In this document: in pieces, positions 16,118-25,573 of the stretch | Layout of the letters: the number at the start of each line of letters is the position of its first letter | How positions within the stretch are numbered: position 1 is the first letter of the stretch | Assembly (NCBI RefSeq): GCF_001884235.1 | Contig: NZ_MAOI01000048.1 | Span: 1 to 64,000, forward strand | Length of the DNA: 64,000 bases | Source of the DNA: Bacillus paramycoides | GTDB taxonomy: Bacteria > Bacillota > Bacilli > Bacillales > Bacillaceae_G | Direction: 5' to 3' | Notes under the pieces: model-generated | Databases searched by the model: none | Seen by the model: the letters and a program-made list of their open reading frames with translations, nothing else | What the model was told of the DNA's origin: nothing | Translations under genes and position numbers: made by a program

Positions 16118-17857
16118 TTAACTTTTAAATTCCCCAATTAACTCTTGTAACTCCTGTGAAAGCCAGCTTAAAGAAGTAGCTAATTCGGCAATATCTTGTA
16201 CAGACATTTCCTGTTCTTTCATCCCCTCTTCAATATTACTACTACTATTCGCATACGTATTTGCGACATGTGATAGTTCATTTACAACACGAACAATATT
16301 TTGGCTATTTTGCAGTATATCACTTGAATTGCTAGAAACAGCTCTAACTTGATTTGTAACAGCTTGTGCTGATTTTGAAATTTTTTCAAAGAAAGCACCA
16401 CTACTTTGAACAAGTTTAATTCCAGATTCTACTTCTTTTGAACCTTTTTGCATTAAAACAACAGCTTCTTCCGTTTCATCTTGTGTTTCTCCTATTAATT
16501 TTGCTATATCTTTTGCTGATGCTTCCGTCTGCTCTGCTAATTTACGCACTTCATCAGCAACAACGGCAAATCCCCTTCCGGTTACCTCAGCACGTGAAGC
16601 TTCAATAGAAGCATTTAAAGCTAGCGAATTAGTTTGATTTGAAATACCTGTAATTACAGTTACAATATCACTAATTTCTTTGGATCTTGTTTCCAAAGAA
16701 TAAATGATAGAAGATAAATCTTGTACTGCATTTTGTATTATGCTCATTTGATTAATCGCCTGTTCAATAACGCCATTTCCTTTTACTGAATGATGCTCCA
16801 TACCTTCAGACGCTGTCGCCATTTGTTTTGCAGCATTCGCTATCTCTTCCATCTTATCTTCCATTTCATATACAATACCTAAATACTGTTGTACTGAAGT
16901 TTCTTGAGACTGAGCGCCAGCTCTTAACCCAACCATAGAACTTACGATTTCTTGAACTGCCATGCTATTCTCTTTCGTACTCACTGACAATTCTTGTGAA
17001 GATGAGGAAACCTGTTCTGCTGTCTGCTTCACTTTATCTATAATTCCTTTAAACTTCTCGATTGTATTATTAAAATAGGTATTAATAATACCAATATCAT
17101 CTGCTCTTTCCTCTAATTTAATACTTAAATCTCCTTCACCCACTTTGCGCAAGCCTTCACGTAAATCTCGCAATGGAGCAAGTGCGTTACGCACAATTAA
17201 GAATTGAATAACAGTTGCAATTAAAACAGAAATACAAATAAACATTAAACCTTGTATAATGAATTTTTTCTTTGTACTAGGAACAATAGAGGCATCTACA
17301 TCAGCGGCAACAATTGCGACAATATTTTCTTCTCCATCTTTAATTGGCTCTAATATCGTTACCCATGATCCTAATTCGTCCTCATATACTTCTGTCATGT
17401 TTGCTTTTTTCGTGCTCATTACTTTATCATATGCTTTCATCCAACGATCTGGTTGTTTATAATAGTCTCCTGGCTTTACTTGAACAACATTTGCTAATCC
17501 TGTAGCCAAACCGACGATTTGTAACTCACCTTTTTCATTTGTTTTTGCTCCAACAACATACGTTTGTCCAACACTGTTCAATTCTTTCGTTACTTCATCT
17601 AATTGCTCTGTTAACTTCTCTCTCTTTTCTCTTTGTGCCGTTGGGTCTTTTTCAACATCTCTCACTATTTCTGCGTCTAATTTATGTAATACCGTATCTC
17701 CTGTTTCAAAAGAATGCCGTTCAAATAAAGACATCATACTATTTTGAAACATGTTAAAGCTTAACGCTCCCATAGTACCAACAAGCGTCAAAATAACTAA
17801 CACAGTTAAAAATACATTTTTTTGAAGAAATGAAAGCTTGCGCCAATATCTTTTCAT
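16118..17857 (-). CDS. Methyl-accepting chemotaxis protein with extracellular sensor
   Basis: A 579-residue membrane receptor. Helix one is at about 12-33, an extracellular Cache-like domain follows to about 198, helix two at about 199-222, then HAMP ([20 protein letters not shown]) and a signalling domain with the conserved hairpin tip (around [39 protein letters not shown]). The tip has R-A-E-V-T where many receptors have RAGE. The ATG at 17857 follows AAAGG by eight bases. Its leader contains a GEMM riboswitch plus terminator, and a Fur-like box lies between these and the gene. The ligand is unknown. Confidence 0.92.
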   Translation of the reverse strand: MKRYWRKLSFLQKNVFLTVLVILTLVGTMGALSFNMFQNSMMSLFERHSFETGDTVLHKLDAEIVRDVEKDPTAQREKREKLTEQLDEVTKELNSVGQTYVVGAKTNEKGELQIVGLATGLANVVQVKPGDYYKQPDRWMKAYDKVMSTKKANMTEVYEDELGSWVTILEPIKDGEENIVAIVAADVDASIVPSTKKKFIIQGLMFICISVLIATVIQFLIVRNALAPLRDLREGLRKVGEGDLSIKLEERADDIGIINTYFNNTIEKFKGIIDKVKQTAEQVSSSSQELSVSTKENSMAVQEIVSSMVGLRAGAQSQETSVQQYLGIVYEMEDKMEEIANAAKQMATASEGMEHHSVKGNGVIEQAINQMSIIQNAVQDLSSIIYSLETRSKEISDIVTVITGISNQTNSLALNASIEASRAEVTGRGFAVVADEVRKLAEQTEASAKDIAKLIGETQDETEEAVVLMQKGSKEVESGIKLVQSSGAFFEKISKSAQAVTNQVRAVSSNSSDILQNSQNIVRVVNELSHVANTYANSSSNIEEGMKEQEMSVQDIAELATSLSWLSQELQELIGEFKS

Positions 17858-17921
17858 TAACATCACCTTTCTTAATTAACGTAATATAAAGTAAAACTAT
17901 TAAAATATAAACCTTAACAAA

Positions 17922-17936
17922 TGATAATCATTCTCA
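17922..17936. promoter_or_regulatory. Fur-like box before the chemoreceptor gene
   Basis: TGATAATCATTCTCA matches the core TGATAATNATTATCA in all but one position. It lies downstream of the riboswitch terminator and 64 bases before the start, so it could control a second promoter. Confidence 0.55.
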
Positions 17937-17950
17937 CTTGTTTACAAATA

Positions 17951-17980
17951 AAAAAAAGACCAATGTAAAAAGCATTGGTC
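17951..17980 (-). terminator. Riboswitch terminator
   Basis: GACCAATG / CATTGGTC followed by seven T on the minus strand, between the GEMM aptamer and the chemoreceptor gene. Confidence 0.88.
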
Positions 17981-17984
17981 AAGA

Positions 17985-18092
17985 CCAACCCTATCCGTCC
18001 GGTAACTGGCTAGCTTAGCCTCTCGACCTTAGCCCCTGTAGTTTTGCGTCCTCATGTTTCCATCAGTTTGCCTTTCTCGCTGAACGAGTTGA
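17985..18092 (-). promoter_or_regulatory. GEMM (c-di-GMP-I) riboswitch
   Basis: Minus strand carries GGCAAACTGATGGAAACATG, GGACGCAAAACTACAGGGGC and GGCTAAGCTAGCCAGTTACC, the ordered conserved parts of the GEMM-I aptamer, including the GAAA tetraloop and its receptor-like part. Cyclic di-GMP is the usual ligand. Some GEMM variants bind cGAMP, which I cannot settle here. Confidence 0.92.
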
Positions 18093-18364
18093 ACGATATG
18101 GGAGTTCTATGAGAATTAAAATATTCTCTTTCAAAGATTACAACATAAGTATTAAGATGTCCACTTATTTAGAGATATAAATATAAAGTTTTAATGTATT
18201 ATTTTTTCGAAATAATTTAACAAAATGCGTGAATGTTACTTTTTTTGTGTTATATAATAAAAAATGTATATAATTCAAGGATTACTTCGAATAATTATTT
18301 AATTTTCATTCAAATTAAACTATTCGAATATATCTTAACTTATGAATTTCGGAGGTAGTTTATC
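18093..18364. other. Promoter region of the dicarboxylate carrier and GEMM leader
   Basis: AT-rich divergent region. A probable minus 10 (TATAAT) lies near 18253-18258 on the plus strand, with a long leader of about 100 bases before the carrier gene. No gene is seen. Confidence 0.45.
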
Positions 18365-19678
18365 ATGTTTTGGCTACAATTTCTTACCTTACTACTCTGT
18401 ATTTTTATTGGCGCACGCCTAGGTGGAGTTGGTTTAGGAGTAATGGGTGGAGTTGGTATGGCAATACTCGTTTTTGTCTTCCACTTACAACCTACAGCTC
18501 CTCCTATTGATGTAATGCTTATGATTTTAGCAGTAATTACAGCTGCCGGCGCCCTGCAAGCTGCTGGAGGAATGGATTATCTTGTCCACCTTGCCGAGAA
18601 AGCATTACGAAAAAATCCAAAGCGCATTACATTTTTTGCTCCTATTGTTACTTATTTATTTACGCTATGCGCGGGAACTGGTCACGTTGCTTATTCTGTA
18701 CTTCCTGTTATAGCCGAAGTATCTCGTGAATCAGGAATTAGACCTGAACGACCAATGTCAATTGCCGTAATTGCTTCCCAGCAGGCAATTACAGCTAGTC
18801 CAATATCGGCTGCAACTGTTGCACTTTTAGCAATGTTAGCCGACTATAAAATCACTTTATTAGATATTTTAAAAGTCAGTATCCCTTCTACCTTCATCGC
18901 TTGTATGGTAGCTGCATTCGTTGCTAGTAAAATGGGAAAGGAATTAAATGAAGACCCTGAATACTTGAAGCGATTAAAAGAAGGAATGATTCCTAAACTT
19001 GAAGAGAAAAAAGAGTTTGTAGGTACAAAGGGCGCGAAATTATCAGTTATCCTTTTCCTAGTCTCAACTTTCCTTGTTGTACTTCTCGGCTCATTTGAAA
19101 CACTGCGTCCAGGGTGGATGGTGGATGGAAAATTAGTTCATCTTTCAATGCCAAACACAATTGAAATGGTTATGTTAACCATTGCTGCTCTTATTATTAT
19201 TTTCTGTAAACCAAATGTGGAAAGCATTGTATCTGGTAACGTCTTTAAAGCAGGCGCAACAGCCGTTGTTGCCATTTTCGGTATCGCTTGGATGGGAGAT
19301 ACTTTCTTCAACGGTAACTTAAATATGATTCAAGGATCAATTCAACACTTAGTAACAAGTGCACCGTGGCTATTTGCTATCGCATTATTCATTCTATCTA
19401 TCTTACTGTATAGCCAAGCAGCAACAGTTCGTGCATTAATACCACTCGGATTATCTCTTGGCATTCCACCAGCATTACTTATTGCGATGTTCCCTGCAGT
19501 AAATGGATACTTCTTCATTCCAAACTACGGAACAATCGTTGCTGCAATCAACTTTGATCGCACTGGTACAACTGGTATAGGTAAATATGTTTTAAATCAT
19601 AGCTTTATGATTCCTGGCTTGATCGCAACCTTTACTTCTATCGGAATTGGAATGCTCTTAATTTCAATTATGTTTTAA
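18365..19678 (+). CDS. Anaerobic C4-dicarboxylate transporter (DcuA/DcuB family)
   Basis: A 437-residue inner-membrane protein with about eleven hydrophobic segments, starting FIGARLGGVGLGVMGGVGMA. It has the family stretches ITAAGALQAAGGMDYLVHLA, LCAGTGHVAYSVLPVIAEVS and IASQQAITASPISAA. Family members exchange fumarate, malate or aspartate for succinate in anaerobic growth. GGAGG before the ATG. It is single and ends in a terminator. Which Dcu subtype it is cannot be told. Confidence 0.9.
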   Translation: MFWLQFLTLLLCIFIGARLGGVGLGVMGGVGMAILVFVFHLQPTAPPIDVMLMILAVITAAGALQAAGGMDYLVHLAEKALRKNPKRITFFAPIVTYLFTLCAGTGHVAYSVLPVIAEVSRESGIRPERPMSIAVIASQQAITASPISAATVALLAMLADYKITLLDILKVSIPSTFIACMVAAFVASKMGKELNEDPEYLKRLKEGMIPKLEEKKEFVGTKGAKLSVILFLVSTFLVVLLGSFETLRPGWMVDGKLVHLSMPNTIEMVMLTIAALIIIFCKPNVESIVSGNVFKAGATAVVAIFGIAWMGDTFFNGNLNMIQGSIQHLVTSAPWLFAIALFILSILLYSQAATVRALIPLGLSLGIPPALLIAMFPAVNGYFFIPNYGTIVAAINFDRTGTTGIGKYVLNHSFMIPGLIATFTSIGIGMLLISIMF

Positions 19679-19720
19679 AGAAAAAGCACAAACCTATGAT
19701 TTTAAGGGGTTTGTGCTTTT
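19677..19720. terminator. Bidirectional terminator
   Basis: AAAAAGCACAAACC / GGGGTTTGTGCTTTTTT between the convergent carrier and ilvA genes. Confidence 0.9.
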
Positions 19721-19721
19721 T

Positions 19722-19740
19722 TAATCAAACGTTTGTTTAA
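19722..19740. repeat. 19-bp near-palindrome, copy 3
   Basis: TAATCAAACGTTTGTTTAA, identical to 9372-9390. Here it lies between two gene ends, directly after the terminator, so it is not in an obvious promoter. Confidence 0.6.
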
Positions 19741-19746
19741 ATCTTT

Positions 19747-20955
19747 TCAATCGATAACTTCTACAGTATATCCTTTCTTTTTTAAACCACTCAATACTTC
19801 TTCGATATGATTTCTATCTTTAGTTTCTAATGATAAGTGCAATTGCGCATATCCTGGAAATACCTTTGTACCAATTCGTTCTAAATATATATTTAATACA
19901 TTCGCTTCAAAACTTGTTACAACCTCGAGTAAGCGTTGCAAATACCCCGGCTTATCTTTAATCGTTGTCGCAATATGAACGAAACGCCCTGCTTCAACCA
20001 TTCCATGCTCAATAATACGTGAAATAAAGTTTACATCGACATTTCCACCGCTTAGTACGGATACGACCTTTTTTTCTCTTATTGGGATTTTTTGATAAAG
20101 CAAAGCAGCCAATGAACTCGCGCCGGACCCTTCGACCAACAATTTATTCCGCTCAAGAAGCATTAACATCGTCCGAGCGATTTCCATTTCATCTACACAA
20201 AACACATCATCCACATAACGTTGTACAAGTTCAAAAGTTAAATCTCCTGGCCTTTTAACTGCAATTCCATCTGCCATGGTTGGCGCCGAATCTACCGTTA
20301 TTACTTTCTTTTCCTCAAGTGATTGTTTCATTCCTGGACAAGCAAGTGTCTGCACACCATATATTTTTACTGATGGTTTTTGTTCTTTAATTGCCATCGC
20401 AACTCCTGCAATTAATCCCCCGCCTCCAATAGGACAAATAACAGCTTCTACGTCTTCAAGCTGTTGTAATATTTCCAATCCGACTGTCCCTTGACCCGCA
20501 ATTACTGCTTCATCATCAAATGGATGTACAAATTTTGCTCCTGTCTTCTCTTTTAAATCTAGTGCGTAAGCTAATGCATCGTCAAATACATCACCTTGTA
20601 ATTCCACATGAGCACCATACCTTTTCGTCGCAAGCACCTTACTTAACGGCGCACCTTTTGGCATTACAATCGTGCAAGGAATACTGAGCATATTACTAGA
20701 ATACGCAACCCCTTGTGCATGATTTCCAGCAGACGCCGCAACAACACCATTTTCTAAATCACCTTTCTCAAGAGAAACCATTTTATTATAAGAGCCACGT
20801 ACTTTAAAGGAACCTGTCTTTTGTAAATTCTCAAGCTTTAAATAAACATCATTCTGTGATAATTCACTAAATGTGCTCGAATAATCTAGCGGTGTCATAT
20901 GTACAATACCCTTCATTTTCTCATAAGCAGTTATAATATCCTGGAATACAATCAT
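19747..20955 (-). CDS. ilvA: Threonine dehydratase (threonine ammonia-lyase)
   Basis: Makes 2-oxobutanoate from threonine for isoleucine synthesis. It has 402 residues: the PLP lysine in KTGSFKVRG (Lys51), a PLP-binding glycine loop CPIGGGGL, and a C-terminal ACT-like domain (about 325-402, HIATTIKDKPGYLQRLLEVV). It belongs to the short IlvA/TdcB-like form with a single ACT region. The ATG at 20955 lies seven bases after GGAGG. A longer open frame to 21033 lacks a ribosome site. It lies alone, downstream of the thiamine genes and separated from them by a terminator. Confidence 0.9.
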   Translation of the reverse strand: MIVFQDIITAYEKMKGIVHMTPLDYSSTFSELSQNDVYLKLENLQKTGSFKVRGSYNKMVSLEKGDLENGVVAASAGNHAQGVAYSSNMLSIPCTIVMPKGAPLSKVLATKRYGAHVELQGDVFDDALAYALDLKEKTGAKFVHPFDDEAVIAGQGTVGLEILQQLEDVEAVICPIGGGGLIAGVAMAIKEQKPSVKIYGVQTLACPGMKQSLEEKKVITVDSAPTMADGIAVKRPGDLTFELVQRYVDDVFCVDEMEIARTMLMLLERNKLLVEGSGASSLAALLYQKIPIREKKVVSVLSGGNVDVNFISRIIEHGMVEAGRFVHIATTIKDKPGYLQRLLEVVTSFEANVLNIYLERIGTKVFPGYAQLHLSLETKDRNHIEEVLSGLKKKGYTVEVID

Positions 20956-21023
20956 ACCTTCGCCTCCGAAACAATATATGTTTATACATACTAGTTTAAG
21001 CGGCATATTTTGTTTTATACGAC

Positions 21024-21060
21024 AAAAGATCACGTAGCATTTTATGCCACATGATCTTCT
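21024..21060 (-). terminator. Terminator of thiME
   Basis: Minus strand GATCATGTGGCAT / ATGCTACGTGATC with one mismatch, then TTTTG. Confidence 0.8.
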
Positions 21061-21061
21061 C

Positions 21062-21721
21062 TTACAAACTCTTATTTACTTCATCAGCTAATTTCTTCGT
21101 ACTTTCATACGCAGAATCAGCTAAGCTAATCGCAGAAATAACCGAAATACCGTCCGCACCGGCATCTATAACAGAAGCTGTATTTTCAATTGTAATTCCG
21201 CCAATACCAACAATCGGTATTGTAATCTCGTGTTCTCTAAAATACTTTAGCCCTTTCGTTCCTTGAACTGCTTTCGTATCTTTTTTCGTACTCGTTGGGA
21301 AAATAGGACCAACTCCTAAATAATCAGCTCCGTTTTCAATCGCCCAGCGTGCTTCTTCAATTGTATGTGTAGATACTCCAACAATTTTATCTCCCATTTT
21401 TTCACGAACAGATGTTATTCCTTCATCATCTTGTCCAACATGTACACCGTCTGCATCTAATGCAAGAGCTAATTCAACGTCATCATTCACAATAAACGGC
21501 ACATTATACTCTTTGCAAAGTGTTTGTAGTTCTTTCGCAAAACGAATACGTTTCTCACCAGTTAAAGCCCCTTCTCCCTTTTCACGAAATTGAAAAAGTG
21601 TTATACCGCCTTCTAGTGCCTCTCTCAATACTTGCAGTGGCTCCTTCGTACAATTGTTACTACCCATAATAAAATATACTGGTAGTAATTTAGACATTTC
21701 ATCCATTGTAATACGCGACAT
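21062..21721 (-). CDS. thiE: Thiamine-phosphate synthase
   Basis: Joins HMP pyrophosphate and thiazole phosphate. It has 219 residues with the TIM-barrel signatures [48 protein letters not shown], and the phosphate-binding IVGIGGI. GGAGGGG lies six bases before the ATG. It is the second gene after thiM, 13 bases downstream. Confidence 0.96.
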   Translation of the reverse strand: MSRITMDEMSKLLPVYFIMGSNNCTKEPLQVLREALEGGITLFQFREKGEGALTGEKRIRFAKELQTLCKEYNVPFIVNDDVELALALDADGVHVGQDDEGITSVREKMGDKIVGVSTHTIEEARWAIENGADYLGVGPIFPTSTKKDTKAVQGTKGLKYFREHEITIPIVGIGGITIENTASVIDAGADGISVISAISLADSAYESTKKLADEVNKSL

Positions 21722-21734
21722 CTATTTCCCCTCC

Positions 21735-22544
21735 TTACTGTACAAACTCAACCTTTCCATACTTCTCAATATCCTCTGAAGTTGTATTCGCTAATTGATT
21801 TAAAAACTCAATTTGGAAGCTACCAGGTCCTTTTTCTACCGTTTTGGCTGCTGCCAGTTCCGCAGCTACTCCATAAAATGTTAATGCTGCGACAGCTGCC
21901 TTCACATAATCTTTTTCAACTGCTGCAAATGCTCCTATTACAGAAGTTAATAAACAGCCTGTTCCAGTAACTTTCGTTAAAATGCTATGGCCATTTCGAA
22001 TAAGAATAGTTCGCTCTCCATCTGTAACGATATCTTCTTGCCCAGTGACCACAGCAACTGTATTTAATTCATCCGCTGCCTGTTTTGCAATACTTACTAC
22101 ATTACCATTTCCAGTACCAGCGTCTACACCTTTGATTTCCCATTTTTCATTAATAACATTAGCTATTTCTGCTGCATTTCCACGAAGTATCGCTAAATTT
22201 ATTTCAGCTGGAATATGTCTCGCAACTTCTGTTCGATAAGAAGTTGCTCCTGCACCGACTGGATCAAACAATACCGGTACATCATTTGTATTTGCTGATT
22301 TACCAGCAAGTAACATCGCTTCTACCTCTTCAGGACGAAGTGTACCCATATTTAAAACAAGAGCTCCAGCAATGCTAGCCATTTCAGCTACTTCTTCTTT
22401 CGCATATGCCATTACAGGCGATGCTCCTAACGCTAACAAACCGTTTGCTGTAAAGTTTGTTACAACGACATTTGTAATATTATGCACGAGTGGATTAGAC
22501 TCTCTTACCAGTTCCACTACTTTACTAATTTCTTGTACATTCAT
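21735..22544 (-). CDS. thiM: Hydroxyethylthiazole kinase
   Basis: Phosphorylates the thiazole alcohol for salvage into thiamine. It has 269 residues with [35 protein letters not shown] and the catalytic-region [14 protein letters not shown], in which Cys replaces the Ser/Asp-type position as usual for this family. The ATG at 22544 (MNVQEISK) is nine bases after AGGAG. The ATG at 22553 touches that site and is less likely. A TPP riboswitch lies upstream. Confidence 0.96.
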   Translation of the reverse strand: MNVQEISKVVELVRESNPLVHNITNVVVTNFTANGLLALGASPVMAYAKEEVAEMASIAGALVLNMGTLRPEEVEAMLLAGKSANTNDVPVLFDPVGAGATSYRTEVARHIPAEINLAILRGNAAEIANVINEKWEIKGVDAGTGNGNVVSIAKQAADELNTVAVVTGQEDIVTDGERTILIRNGHSILTKVTGTGCLLTSVIGAFAAVEKDYVKAAVAALTFYGVAAELAAAKTVEKGPGSFQIEFLNQLANTTSEDIEKYGKVEFVQ

Positions 22545-22581
22545 TCTTTTCATCTCCTAACTTTAATGATGGGAGATACAC

Positions 22582-22612
22582 AAAAAGACACTTTGCGTAT
22601 GCAAAGTGTCTG
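22582..22612 (-). terminator. Riboswitch terminator of thiME
   Basis: GACACTTTGC / GCAAAGTGTC then TTTTT on the minus strand. Confidence 0.92.
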
Positions 22613-22614
22613 AA

Positions 22615-22718
22615 CATGTGCTTTTACACTCTCCCTACGCTGGCATTATCCAACAGGTTCAAATGGTCAATGACGGGTTAGTCATACTCTCAGTTTGCAT
22701 CCGCAAACTCCCATGTGC
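22615..22718 (-). promoter_or_regulatory. TPP riboswitch of thiME
   Basis: Minus strand: GGGAGTTTGCGGATGCAAAC, CTGAGAGTATGACTAACCC, GAACCTGTTGGATAATGCCA, GCGTAGGGA. These are complete THI-box blocks. Confidence 0.97.
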
Positions 22719-22787
22719 TTTTTTATTCATCTACTTCAAAGTCTACTCTCATTCTAGTGAAATAACAAGTTCTTTACTTTCTTATAC

Positions 22788-22822
22788 AGAAAGAGTGATA
22801 GGGAATCCTATCACTCTTTTCA
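22788..22822 (-). terminator. Terminator of the fat operon
   Basis: GAGTGATAGG / CCTATCACTC, then TTTCTGT, just after the fatB stop. Confidence 0.8.
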
Positions 22823-22827
22823 TACTA

Positions 22828-23775
22828 TTATTTTATAGCTTTTGATACTTCTTTCACCATTGCTGATACAGACTCAAGTCCACCACCAGATAAGTACCAG
22901 TAGTTTGCATCAAGGTAAACTACGTTTTTGTTTTTCACAGCGTTTGTTTTACTTACCAGTTCATTTTCAACAACTTGCTTAGCAGAAGATTTCCCGCCAG
23001 TTACTACGCCTCTATCAATTACAAATAAGTAATCAGGGTTCTTCTCAAGGATGTACTCAAATGAAACTTTATTACCATGTGTATCTGCTTTAATTTCTGG
23101 GTCAACAGGAGTTACGCCAAACACATCATGAATAATGCCGAAGCGAGATTGAGGGCCGTATGCACTTACTTGACCATCGTTCGCTAAAATAACTAAAGCT
23201 TTTTTATCGCTTTTCTTCGCTTTTTCATTTAATTCTGCCACGTCTTTTTCAACTGCTGCAATTTCTTTTTTCGCTTTATCTTCTTTATCGAAGATTTTTG
23301 CTAATGTTTCTGTGTTTTCTTTAAATGATTTCATGTATTCTTTTGTATCTTGTTCTACGTAAATTGTTGGAGCAATTTTTTCGAATTCTTTATATGAATC
23401 AGCTTGACGTCCAGAAATGATAATTAATTCCGGATTCATTTCATTGATTTTTTCGAAGTCTGGTTCTTTTAAACCACCAACGTTTTTATACTTTTTATCT
23501 TTATATTTAGAAAGGTATTCTGGTACACTTTTTTGCGGCACACCAACCACGTCAACACCTAGTTTATCTAATGTATCTAATGAACCGAAGTCGAATACTA
23601 CAACGTTTTTCGGATTCGTTTTAACTTTCGTTTCGCCTAATTTGTGCTTAATCGTAATTTCTTTTGATTTACTTTCACTTGCCTCGGTCTTCTTGTCAGT
23701 AGAAGCACCATTACTACATGCCACAGCGACAACAGCAAGCATGAAAGTTAATAATAGCATCGCTAATTTCTTCAC
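22828..23775 (-). CDS. fatB: Iron-siderophore-binding lipoprotein, FatB-like (petrobactin / catecholate type)
   Basis: A 315-residue lipoprotein (lipobox AVVAVAC, Cys20) of the helical-backbone periplasmic-binding family. It has KTNPKNVVVFDFGSLDTLDK, NPELIIISGRQ, and the C-terminal GGLESV-AMV. It is closest in form to B. subtilis YclQ and the B. cereus/anthracis petrobactin-binding FatB. GTG at 23775 is chosen because GAGGTG stands six bases before it. It is the last gene of the fatDCEB unit, with 74 bases between the ATPase stop and this start. Confidence 0.85.
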   Translation of the reverse strand: MKKLAMLLLTFMLAVVAVACSNGASTDKKTEASESKSKEITIKHKLGETKVKTNPKNVVVFDFGSLDTLDKLGVDVVGVPQKSVPEYLSKYKDKKYKNVGGLKEPDFEKINEMNPELIIISGRQADSYKEFEKIAPTIYVEQDTKEYMKSFKENTETLAKIFDKEDKAKKEIAAVEKDVAELNEKAKKSDKKALVILANDGQVSAYGPQSRFGIIHDVFGVTPVDPEIKADTHGNKVSFEYILEKNPDYLFVIDRGVVTGGKSSAKQVVENELVSKTNAVKNKNVVYLDANYWYLSGGGLESVSAMVKEVSKAIK

Positions 23776-23849
23776 TTCAATCACCTCAATAAAATTTTTA
23801 AAATTATTTAAATCGATAGCACATTTACACCATCAAAAATAACTTCCTC

Positions 23850-24608
23850 TTATGAAAAATAAATACAAATGTTGTTTCCAGATATCTCTTCTATATGGAT
23901 GTCCATATCATAAATATCTTTTAAAACAGCTTTATCAATAATTTCGCTCGTTGGACCTTCTTTCATTACTTTTCCATCTTTCAAAGCAACGATATGATCG
24001 GAATAACAAGAAGCAAAATTAATATCATGAATTACGATAACAACCGTTTTTCCAAGCTCTTCAACAAGTCGTCTCAGTACTTTCATAATTTGTACAGAAT
24101 GTTTCATATCTAGATTATTCAGTGGCTCGTCCAATAAAATGTATTCTGTATTTTGAGCAATAACCATTGCGATATACGCCCTTTGCCTCTGCCCACCACT
24201 GAGTTGGTCTAAATACTTATGCTGGATGTCCTCAAGTTCCATATAGCGAATAGCTTCCTCAATATGGCTCCAGTCTTCCTTTGTCAGATTACCTTGTGAA
24301 TATGGAAATCTACCGAAACTAACTAATTCTCGAATGCTAAGCCTTAAATTAATATGATTCGTTTGCTTTAAAATTGAGATTTTCTTAGCAAGCTCATCGC
24401 TCTTCCATTCCCCAATTTCTTTATCTTCAATGTAGATTTCACCAGCATCTTTTTTTAATAACCTACTAATCATAGAAAGAACCGTACTTTTCCCTGCTCC
24501 ATTTGGACCAATAAAAGATGTGATCTTTCCTTTTGCTATTTTAATAGAGACATCTTCAACAACATTTTTATTACCATATTGCTTTGATATGTTTCTTACT
24601 TCTACCAT
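23850..24608 (-). CDS. fatE: Iron-siderophore ABC transporter ATPase, FatE-like
   Basis: A 252-residue FecE/FepC-type ATPase: GPNGAGKSTV, Q-loop LKQTNHINLRLS, signature LSGGQRQR, Walker B YILLDEPLNNLD, switch His VIHDINFA. GGAGAG precedes the ATG, which overlaps the end of fatC. It powers the two permeases FatD/FatC and resembles B. subtilis YclP. Confidence 0.88.
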   Translation of the reverse strand: MVEVRNISKQYGNKNVVEDVSIKIAKGKITSFIGPNGAGKSTVLSMISRLLKKDAGEIYIEDKEIGEWKSDELAKKISILKQTNHINLRLSIRELVSFGRFPYSQGNLTKEDWSHIEEAIRYMELEDIQHKYLDQLSGGQRQRAYIAMVIAQNTEYILLDEPLNNLDMKHSVQIMKVLRRLVEELGKTVVIVIHDINFASCYSDHIVALKDGKVMKEGPTSEIIDKAVLKDIYDMDIHIEEISGNNICIYFS

Positions 24609-25573
24609 GACTTGCTCTCCTTTAATAGAAGATAAATGAAGTACACGCCACCAACAAAGTTAACAATGACACTTAAAGTCGTGTTAAATTCAAACACTCT
24701 TTCAACAATCAATTGTCCTCCTACTAAGGCGATAATACTAATAAGGATAGAACCTATTATTAAATATTTGTGTTTGTATGTATGCAAACATTCACGTGCA
24801 ACGTTTACTACAAGCAGTCCTAAAAATGTAATGGGTCCTACTAACGCTGTGGAAATAGATACTAAAATTGCAATTACAATTAAAAGCTTCTTCACGACTT
24901 TGTCATAATCTACTCCTAAATTAATTGCCTCATCTCTTCCGAGTGATAGTACATCTAATAATTTCAGCTCTTTATACACATAAGCAATAACCAATACAAT
25001 TCCAATGATAGACGTTACAAGTAGCTCTGTTTTTACATTATTTACACTTGCAAACATTTTCCCTTGTACAATTTGGAACTCATTTGGATCAATGAGCACT
25101 TGCATAAAGGACGATAAACTTTGGAAGAATGTACCGAATATTAATCCGATTAAAAGTAGGAAGTAAATATTATTCCCTTCTCTTTTAAACAGAAACTTAT
25201 AAAGAAATAGTGAGAAAATCACCATTAAACTTACTGATATAAGGAAGTTTACGTTTGTGTTCATCATCGTGAAATGTTGTGATCCAAATACAAACACAAC
25301 AAACGTTTGAATAAACATATAAAGTGAATCTAAACCGATAACACTCGGTGTTAAAATACGGTTATTACTAATCGTTTGGAAGATCATTGACGAAAATGCA
25401 ATCGCTCCGCCTGTTATGATCATCGCTAACAATTTCTTACCTCTTCTCGGCAAGGCATAATCTAATGTGTTCATATTTAAGTTAATAAATAAAAATATCC
25501 CAATGGCTATAACTGATACAATGGCTAGTAATGCCAAAATCATCTTATAATTTCTTTGTTTTCTAAGCTGCAT
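24602..25573 (-). CDS. fatC: Iron-siderophore ABC permease, FatC-like
   Basis: A 323-residue FecCD-family permease with about nine membrane helices. Family features include GGAIAFSSMIFQTISNNRIL and TPSVIGLDS, and the coupling region GPITFLGLLVVNVAR. It overlaps fatD by eleven bases and fatE by seven, so it belongs to a tightly coupled operon. It resembles YclO. Confidence 0.87.
   Translation of the reverse strand: MQLRKQRNYKMILALLAIVSVIAIGIFLFINLNMNTLDYALPRRGKKLLAMIITGGAIAFSSMIFQTISNNRILTPSVIGLDSLYMFIQTFVVFVFGSQHFTMMNTNVNFLISVSLMVIFSLFLYKFLFKREGNNIYFLLLIGLIFGTFFQSLSSFMQVLIDPNEFQIVQGKMFASVNNVKTELLVTSIIGIVLVIAYVYKELKLLDVLSLGRDEAINLGVDYDKVVKKLLIVIAILVSISTALVGPITFLGLLVVNVARECLHTYKHKYLIIGSILISIIALVGGQLIVERVFEFNTTLSVIVNFVGGVYFIYLLLKESKSW

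Noticed and set aside
16106-16126. Three tandem copies of an acttttaa-like unit
   Set aside because: A short low-complexity repeat in an AT-rich spacer with no further structure.
22606-22845. 79-codon plus-strand ORF across the TPP riboswitch
   Set aside because: It runs through the antisense of the aptamer and the end of fatB, and no start signal is present.
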